Positions 58,634-64,000 of a DNA stretch of 64,000 nucleotides are shown one piece after another. The stretch is from contig DASPIW010000061.1 in assembly GCA_035628915.1 (NCBI GenBank), forward strand, positions 124,001 through 188,000, read 5' to 3'. Every line of letters begins with the position of its first letter. Within the stretch, counting starts at the first letter, position 1. Under the pieces are notes generated by a model, which searched no databases, had not been told where the DNA came from, and worked only from the letters and a program-made list of their open reading frames with translations. The DNA is from JARBUG01 sp035628915. GTDB taxonomy: Bacteria > Bacillota > Sulfobacillia > Symbiobacteriales > Symbiobacteriaceae. The translations under genes were made by a program, and so were the position numbers.

Positions 58634-61600
58634 GTGCTGGATAAGACGCTAAGCGGTGAACCACTGGGTCGCGACCAATTTCGCCGGCCGTCCCGGGCCC
58701 TGGGCATTCTGCCCTTCTGGTTCTGGAACGGCGAGATGAACGAGCAGGAGATGGCGTGGCAGTTGGAGCAATACCGGGCCCAGGAGATGCCCGGCCTGTT
58801 CATTCACAGCCGCTTCGGCCGCAAGCCCGACTATCTGGGCGATGAGTGGTTTGAGAAGGTGAAGTTCACCGTCAATAAGGCAGCGGAACTGGGGCTTCAG
58901 GCCTGGATTTACGATGAGGAGAACTGGCCAAGCGGCACCGCCGGCTGGCAGCTGCCCACGCAGTATCCGGACCTGCAGCAGCGTTACATGGAGATGATCG
59001 TCCAGGACGTAAACGGACCCCATTTCGTCTACCTGCAGGGCACCGACGGCCGGTACCAGGACCTGGAGGATTGTGACCCCATCTGCGCCTACGCCATCCG
59101 GGCCAATGAGTTTGACGGAACCATCACCGGTCTGATCGACCTGAACCCCGACCTCTCCTGGGAGAAGATCGTCACCTGGGCGTCGCCGCCCGGAAAGTGG
59201 AAGCTGCTCTTCTTTGTGGAGCGGCGGGCCAAGTGGCACACCGACGTGCTGAACCCCGCGGCGACGGCGAAGTTCATCGAAATGACCCATGAAAAGTACA
59301 AGGCCGCCGTGGGCGACCAGTTCGGCAAGACCGTACCCGGCTTCTATACGGACGAGCCGGCCATTCACTACTTCGAAGTCCGGTGCAACAACTACGTGGT
59401 GCCCTGGTCCAAGCAGATGTTCAAGATCTTCCGGGAGCACAACGGCTACGACCTGCGACCCTATCTGCCGGCACTCTTCCTGAACATGGGCGAGCGGACG
59501 GCCAAAATCCGCTACGACTTCTGGAACGCCATCTCGGCGCAGTATGCGCGCAGCTTCTACAAGCCGATCCACGACTGGTGCCGGGAGAACGGGCTGATCT
59601 TCACCGGGCACATGCTCTACGAAGACTTCCTGCGCCTGCACGCCCGGTGCGAAGGCAACCTCTTCCGCATTTGGGAGCACTTCGATCTGATCGGCGTCGA
59701 CAAGCTCTACCCGAAGATCGGCACCGAGACGACCGGTCAGGAGCATGCGGCGATCAAGCTGTGCTCATCCGCCGCCCACGCCATGGGCTCCACCCGGGTG
59801 CTGTGCGAATCCTTTGCTGGCACCTACTGGGACGTGACGATGGAGCGCATGAAGTGGCTGGCGGACTGGGAGTACGTGCTGGGCGTCAACCTGCTTAATC
59901 CGCACGGCTTCCATTACAGCATCGAAGGCGATCGCAAGCGCGACTGGCCACCGTCGCAGTTCTACCATCACACCTGGTGGGACAAGTACCATCTGTTCCA
60001 GGACTACATCACCCGCAACAGCTACCTGCTCAGCGGCGGCGTCCACGTGGCCAAGGTGGCGGTGCTCTACCCCATGACGGCCATGTGGGCCAACTACCAG
60101 CCGCAGGTACCCAACACGGAGACCACCATCATCGAGCAGGAGCACAATTGGATTGCCGACCGGCTCCTGCGGCTCCACTTCGACTACGACTACGTCGATG
60201 AAGATGTGGTCCTGGCGGGCGCCCGGGTGGAGAACGGCAGGCTGCACGTGCGGGACGAGGCGTTCCCCGTCTTCCTGCTGCCGCCCGTCACCCACCTCAA
60301 GCCGCAGACGCTGGCCTTACTGGAGCAGCTGGTCGCGGGCGGTGGCTGCGTCATCGCCGACAGCCTGCTGCCGAGCGCGCCGCTGGGGGGCGAGGCGCCG
60401 GACTTCGGCCCCCGGGTGGAGAAGCTCTTCGGCATCGACCCGTCGGCAGTGGGGCTGGCTGGGGCAGGAGCGGAGATTCGCACCTACGTCAGGGAGCACG
60501 CGGGCGGCGGGCGGGCGGTTTTCTTGCAGGGAAGCGGCCTGGCAGAAGCGCCGAACGGCTCGGCTGCCCTGGATGCGGCCCTGCGCAGCGCCGTGGCGCC
60601 CGACGTCGAGATCGACGACCCGGCGGTCTTCTGTCTGCACCGGCGCAAGGACGGCCAGGAGATCTACTTCATCGTCAACCCGACGGAAGAGGGCAGGTCG
60701 GTGCATGTGAGCGTGGAGGCGGTCGGCGCCCTCGAGCGGTGGGACTCCGCCACCGGAGCGCAGAGCCCCATCGCCGTCTACGACGTGCGGGCAGGCCGGA
60801 CCCACTTCGATCTGGACCTCCCCCCTTATGGCTCAACATTTGTACTGCTGAACCCGGCTGCCCAGGTGCCGGTGCTGCGGGTGACCGCGGCGCCCGGACT
60901 GGCGGCGGAGCGAGTGGAGAACGGCGTGCTGACGGGCTACGGGCGGCTGGCCGCCGATACGCATGTTACCCTGAGCGATGGCCGTACGCTTCCAGTGAAG
61001 GCGCAGGCGCCCCGGGAGCCCGCCGTGGTCAAGGGACCGTGGCAGTTCGCCATCGCCGGCGACAACGTGCTTATGGTGGAGAAGTTCCAGGTGGCGATGG
61101 AGGAGCAGAGTGGCGAACAGATTGCGTGGGCGCAGCCCGCTTTCGACGACTCCGGCTGGATGACGTTCCGCCGGGGCGGCTGGGAGCTGCAGTTGCCCTG
61201 CGAGCGGGATGAGCGGACCTACCCGGTGACGCTCTGGTACCGCTGCCGGTTCACGACCCCTTACGTGCCCGAAGACCTGCGCCTCCTCGTGGACGGCCTG
61301 AAAGGCGAGTGGCGCCTCTACCTGAACGGGGAGCCCCTCACCGGCCCGTTCACCCGCAGCAAGCTCGACGCCCAGATTCAGGAGGTGCCCATCGCCCCCC
61401 GGACCCGGGCAGGCGAGAACCTGCTGGCCATCCGCTTGACGGTCTCCGACCGGACTTCCGGCGTGCTGGATCTGATCAAGATCAGCGGTGCGTTCAGCCT
61501 GAGAGAGGAGTCCGGTCGCCTGGTCACCGCTCCGCCGGTCACCCGCGTGAACGGCCCGTGGACCGCAGCTGGCTACCCGTTTTACTCCGGCACAGGCAGC

Positions 61601-61891
61601 TACACGGCGCAGGTCGAAGTGCCCGCCGCCTGGGGGGGCAAGCGGCTCTTCCTTGAGATCGAGGCCGGCGACGACGTGGTCGAGGCGGAAGTGAACGGAC
61701 AGGCCGCGGGCTTCTGCCTCTGGCACCCGTACCGCCTGGAAGTGACGGACCTGGTGAAGCCGGGCGCCAACGAGGTTACCGTGAAAGTAAGCAATACCCT
61801 GATCAACCTGCTGGAGGCCGTGCCCAAGGCTTCGGGCCTGCTGGGCGCCGTCCGGCTCTTACCGCACGACGTGTACGAAGTGAAGCTATAG
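58634..61891 (+). CDS. GH106-like glycoside hydrolase
   Basis: 1085 residues from GTG 58634 with GGAGGTAAT upstream. The opening PFWFWNGEMNEQEMAWQLEQYRAQEMPGLFIHSRFG and AWIYDEENWPSGTAG are GH106-type (alpha-L-rhamnosidase) motifs; the pair of Asp/Glu in YDEENWPSG and DEPAIHY are candidate catalytic residues. A beta-rich C-terminal part (from about residue 800) with VPEDLRLLVDGLKGEWRLYLNGEPL looks like galactose-binding sandwiches. No signal peptide, so it works inside the cell. The exact linkage cut is uncertain; rhamnoside is the best guess. Confidence 0.8.
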   Translation: MLDKTLSGEPLGRDQFRRPSRALGILPFWFWNGEMNEQEMAWQLEQYRAQEMPGLFIHSRFGRKPDYLGDEWFEKVKFTVNKAAELGLQAWIYDEENWPSGTAGWQLPTQYPDLQQRYMEMIVQDVNGPHFVYLQGTDGRYQDLEDCDPICAYAIRANEFDGTITGLIDLNPDLSWEKIVTWASPPGKWKLLFFVERRAKWHTDVLNPAATAKFIEMTHEKYKAAVGDQFGKTVPGFYTDEPAIHYFEVRCNNYVVPWSKQMFKIFREHNGYDLRPYLPALFLNMGERTAKIRYDFWNAISAQYARSFYKPIHDWCRENGLIFTGHMLYEDFLRLHARCEGNLFRIWEHFDLIGVDKLYPKIGTETTGQEHAAIKLCSSAAHAMGSTRVLCESFAGTYWDVTMERMKWLADWEYVLGVNLLNPHGFHYSIEGDRKRDWPPSQFYHHTWWDKYHLFQDYITRNSYLLSGGVHVAKVAVLYPMTAMWANYQPQVPNTETTIIEQEHNWIADRLLRLHFDYDYVDEDVVLAGARVENGRLHVRDEAFPVFLLPPVTHLKPQTLALLEQLVAGGGCVIADSLLPSAPLGGEAPDFGPRVEKLFGIDPSAVGLAGAGAEIRTYVREHAGGGRAVFLQGSGLAEAPNGSAALDAALRSAVAPDVEIDDPAVFCLHRRKDGQEIYFIVNPTEEGRSVHVSVEAVGALERWDSATGAQSPIAVYDVRAGRTHFDLDLPPYGSTFVLLNPAAQVPVLRVTAAPGLAAERVENGVLTGYGRLAADTHVTLSDGRTLPVKAQAPREPAVVKGPWQFAIAGDNVLMVEKFQVAMEEQSGEQIAWAQPAFDDSGWMTFRRGGWELQLPCERDERTYPVTLWYRCRFTTPYVPEDLRLLVDGLKGEWRLYLNGEPLTGPFTRSKLDAQIQEVPIAPRTRAGENLLAIRLTVSDRTSGVLDLIKISGAFSLREESGRLVTAPPVTRVNGPWTAAGYPFYSGTGSYTAQVEVPAAWGGKRLFLEIEAGDDVVEAEVNGQAAGFCLWHPYRLEVTDLVKPGANEVTVKVSNTLINLLEAVPKASGLLGAVRLLPHDVYEVKL

Positions 61892-61915
61892 GGTCCCAAT
61901 CGGGAGGTGTTGCCA

Positions 61916-62017
61916 GTGGGCGGCGGGATTCTGGTGGTTGGCAGCATCAACATGGACCTGGTCGTGGTCTCGGTGCCCACCCGCCGGGAAGTCGATGAGT
62001 GGCTCACTACCCACTGA
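61916..62017 (+). pseudogene. Ribokinase-family remnant with internal deletion
   Basis: GTG with GGGAGGTG upstream and a TGA after 33 codons. The first part GGGILVVGSINMDLVV is the beginning of ribokinase/PfkB kinases. The last part VSVPTRREVDEWL resembles their C-terminal end (IPTRAEVEAFL-like). The roughly 270 residues between, including the anion hole and catalytic GAGD, are missing, yet the frame is retained. I read it as an in-frame deletion scar in the operon. Confidence 0.72.
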
Positions 62018-62034
62018 ACCGGGAGGTGCATGAC

Positions 62035-62394
62035 ATGTCTGATCGCAGCGGGGCGTTTGTCGTCAGGCCGGCCGAGCTTCATGGCGATCCCAAACGGGTC
62101 TTTTTCGACGGAGACGGCCTGGTGAAGGTCTTCTTCCACACCGACAAGCTGATGATGGCCCAGTTCGAGCTGCTGCCCGGACAGGCCCTGACGGTTGATA
62201 TTCACCCCAATGGCGACGAGGGCTACTACGTGGCGCAGGGCACGGCTACCGTGCTGCTGCCCGACACGGGGGAGATCCACGAGATTCACACGGGCGAGAT
62301 CTACTACATTCCCGCCGGAGTGCGCCACCGGGCCTTCAACCAGCATACCGAAAAGCTGCTGGTGATCGCGTCGATCGCCCCGCAGGTCAAGTAA
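62035..62394 (+). CDS. Cupin-domain protein
   Basis: 119 residues from ATG 62035 with GGGAGGTG upstream. A small single-domain cupin: LLPGQALTVDIHPNGDEGYYVAQGTATVLL and IHTGEIYYIPAGVRHRAFNQ with metal-type His/Glu positions in HPNGDEG and GVRHR. The first motif has His and Glu but a Gly-Asp between. It could sense or isomerise a sugar, or hold a metal. Its operon place between the kinase scar and the isomerase suggests a sugar role. Confidence 0.85.
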   Translation: MSDRSGAFVVRPAELHGDPKRVFFDGDGLVKVFFHTDKLMMAQFELLPGQALTVDIHPNGDEGYYVAQGTATVLLPDTGEIHEIHTGEIYYIPAGVRHRAFNQHTEKLLVIASIAPQVK

Positions 62395-62409
62395 GGGAGG
62401 GACCGTTTC

Positions 62410-62964
62410 ATGGCTATCAGCAAGGCCGCATACGAGGCCGCCTGCAAGGAGGCGCTGGCCTATCTGGACAGGGCGGGTATCGTCCTGTCTGCCGCGGAAA
62501 AAGGCGCCCTGGAAGTCGCCGACTTCGGTCTGAACGAGTTTGACCGCTCCGGGTTGACGCTGCTGACCTACATCAACACCGACCGATACTGTGCCAAGGA
62601 GCTGATCCTCTTCCCCCGCCAGACCTGCCCGGAACACCGGCACCCCCCGATTCCGGCGGCGGGCAGCCCGGGCAAGCGGGAGACGTTCCGCTGCCGGTAC
62701 GGCCGCGTCTACCTGTACGTGGAAGGCCCGGCGGCGGCGGCGCCCGCCTGCCGGCCGCCCGCCAGCCCCGAGGACGCCTACACCGTCTGGCACGAGATCG
62801 AACTGAATCCGGGCGACCAGTATACGATCCCGCCCAACACCAAGCACTGGTTCCAGGGCGGGCCGGAAGGCGCCGTGGTCTCCGAGTTCTCCAGCACCAG
62901 CCTTGATGAGGCCGATATCTTCTCGGACGCCCGGGTGGTGCGGGCGCCGGAAGTCAGCGCGTAA
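62410..62964 (+). CDS. D-lyxose/D-mannose-family sugar isomerase
   Basis: 184 residues from ATG with GGGAGGGAC upstream. Cupin-fold isomerase: CPEHRHPPI gives two His, KRETFRCRYGRVYLYVEG the Glu, and NTKHWFQGGPEGAVVSEFSSTSLDEADIFSD the last His and tail signature of the D-lyxose isomerase family. It interconverts an aldose and ketose (lyxose/xylulose or mannose/fructose in known members) using a divalent metal. In this operon it probably handles the sugar released by the glycosidases. Confidence 0.87.
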   Translation: MAISKAAYEAACKEALAYLDRAGIVLSAAEKGALEVADFGLNEFDRSGLTLLTYINTDRYCAKELILFPRQTCPEHRHPPIPAAGSPGKRETFRCRYGRVYLYVEGPAAAAPACRPPASPEDAYTVWHEIELNPGDQYTIPPNTKHWFQGGPEGAVVSEFSSTSLDEADIFSDARVVRAPEVSA

Positions 62965-62980
62965 CGGGGGGAGATAGACA

Positions 62981-64000
62981 ATGGCGGAGGGGACGGATTT
63001 CACAATGGAGACGAAGCCCGCGGAGCTGGAGCGCAAGCCCATGGACTTCACCGTGGAGCGGCATTTCACGGACGTGTACCGGCAGTACCGGGAGGCGCAC
63101 CCGGCCATTCGGGAAGCGATGTGCCTCAAAGCCCAGTTCCCCGGCTACCTGCGCACGCTGCAGCCCGGCGACCTGGTGGCGGGGCGCCATGAGATGGGCT
63201 ATGTCGGCTTCTCGCCCATCGAAGGGTGGGTCAACCTGGCCTACTACATCAAGCGGGACGAGCTGCAAGTCCTGCTGAAGCGGCCGGACTTGCTGCCGGA
63301 GGAGAGCCGGCAGATCGAAGAGCTGATGACCTACTGGCTGGATGAGTGCACGGCGGCCAAAGTGCGGGCGGCCTATACCCCGGCCATGGAACAGGCGATT
63401 CCCACGACGGAATGGACGGTGGTGGAAGGGATCGGCTTCCCCATCTACCGCATGCTGGGCGCCTTCCTCGACTTTGACAAGCTGTGCCGGCTGGGGCTGC
63501 CCGGACTGCGGGCGGAGATCGAAGCCGCCCGCTCCCGGACCGCTGATGCGGAAGCTCGGACGCTCTATGAGGCGATGCTGCTCTCCCTGGAAACCGTCGC
63601 TGATTGCTGCCTCTGGTACGCAGAGCAGGTGGAAGCACAGGCGGGGGCCACTCCCGCGGCGGCGCGGCGGGCCGAGCTGAGTGAACTGGCGGGAGTGCTG
63701 CGACATATCAGCGGGCGGCGCCCGGAGACGTTCTACCAGGCGGCGCAGCTGGCCTGGCTCTGGGCCGTCATGTCCGGCCACCGCAACTACGGGCGCATCG
63801 ACGTCTACCTGGGCGACTTCTACACGGCTGACCTGGCCGCCGGCCGGATTACCGAGGCGAAGGCGCTGGCGATTCTGCAGTCGATCTGGCGGCTGGTCGC
63901 GGCGCGCAACCTGATTTACGACGGGCGCTTCATCATCGGCGGCAAGGGGCGGCGCAACCCGGAGAACGCTGACCGGGTGGCGATGCTGGCCATGGAAGCG
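62981..64000 (+). CDS. Pyruvate-formate-lyase-family (glycyl radical enzyme) protein, 5' part
   Basis: ATG 62981 with GGGGGGAGAT upstream; 340 codons are visible and the frame runs off the window. The protein has the PFL-domain opening pattern, with FPGYLRTLQPGDLVAGRHEMGYVGFSPIEG and RNLIYDGRFIIGGKGRRNPENADRVAMLAMEA, but the N-terminus is shorter and diverged from PFL, glycerol or choline lyases. The active-site Cys and C-terminal glycyl radical loop lie beyond 64000, so activity and radical status are unproven. Placement in a sugar operon hints at a dehydratase or C-C lyase acting on a sugar-derived polyol. Confidence 0.8.
   Translation, partial: MAEGTDFTMETKPAELERKPMDFTVERHFTDVYRQYREAHPAIREAMCLKAQFPGYLRTLQPGDLVAGRHEMGYVGFSPIEGWVNLAYYIKRDELQVLLKRPDLLPEESRQIEELMTYWLDECTAAKVRAAYTPAMEQAIPTTEWTVVEGIGFPIYRMLGAFLDFDKLCRLGLPGLRAEIEAARSRTADAEARTLYEAMLLSLETVADCCLWYAEQVEAQAGATPAAARRAELSELAGVLRHISGRRPETFYQAAQLAWLWAVMSGHRNYGRIDVYLGDFYTADLAAGRITEAKALAILQSIWRLVAARNLIYDGRFIIGGKGRRNPENADRVAMLAMEA

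Overview
The window is GC-rich, tightly packed bacterial chromosome. A T-box leader ahead of proS, a sufC-sufD-sufS-sufU-sufB operon with SufU, strong purine-rich ribosome sites, frequent GTG/TTG starts and a caa3-type oxidase together suggest a high-GC member of the Bacillota (Symbiobacterium-like). That assignment is inference. I see no rRNA, tRNA, CRISPR array or intact insertion sequence.

Layout. 1-7 kb: HAD hydrolase end, kinase-like protein, Nudix hydrolase, small proteins, a coiled-coil protein and a secreted subtilase with six repeated beta-sandwich domains. 7-14.5 kb: mostly minus-strand genes: an unknown cysteine-containing protein, RNase HII, an MFS transporter, a fusion of cNMP-binding, degenerate NtrC-type AAA+ and patatin domains, a SanA-like protein, a YrrT-like methyltransferase and two exported proteins, plus a 44-residue secreted peptide on the plus strand. 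14.7-21.8 kb: Fe-S assembly. A SufR-like repressor lies divergent to sufCDSUB with two matching operators between them, followed by a Rieske protein and a SufT-like protein. 21.8-33 kb: transporters, a BtrH-like protein, an ECF sigma/anti-sigma pair, T-box and proS, a SUKH protein, a radical SAM pair and repeat elements.

33-46.7 kb: a two-subunit 2-oxoacid:ferredoxin oxidoreductase, then an eight-gene minus-strand operon encoding a LIV-type ABC importer, two PaaK-like ligases and an acyl-CoA synthetase. The operon has a near-perfect sigma-54 (-24/-12) promoter facing a divergent sigma-54 activator. The likely job is regulated uptake and CoA activation of an organic, possibly aromatic, acid. 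46.7-51.8 kb: caa3 cytochrome oxidase (ctaCDEF) and an MBL-fold hydrolase.

52-64 kb: a LacI-controlled carbohydrate operon. A sigma-70 promoter with a LacI-type operator at its start site precedes a sugar-binding lipoprotein, two permeases, a putative glycosidase, the LacI regulator, a GH106-like glycosidase, a 33-codon scar of a ribokinase gene, a cupin, a lyxose-isomerase-family protein and a pyruvate-formate-lyase-family protein that runs off the edge. This is the best candidate for an undescribed pathway: import, hydrolysis and isomerisation of a sugar, apparently without its former sugar kinase and with a glycyl-radical-type enzyme in its place.
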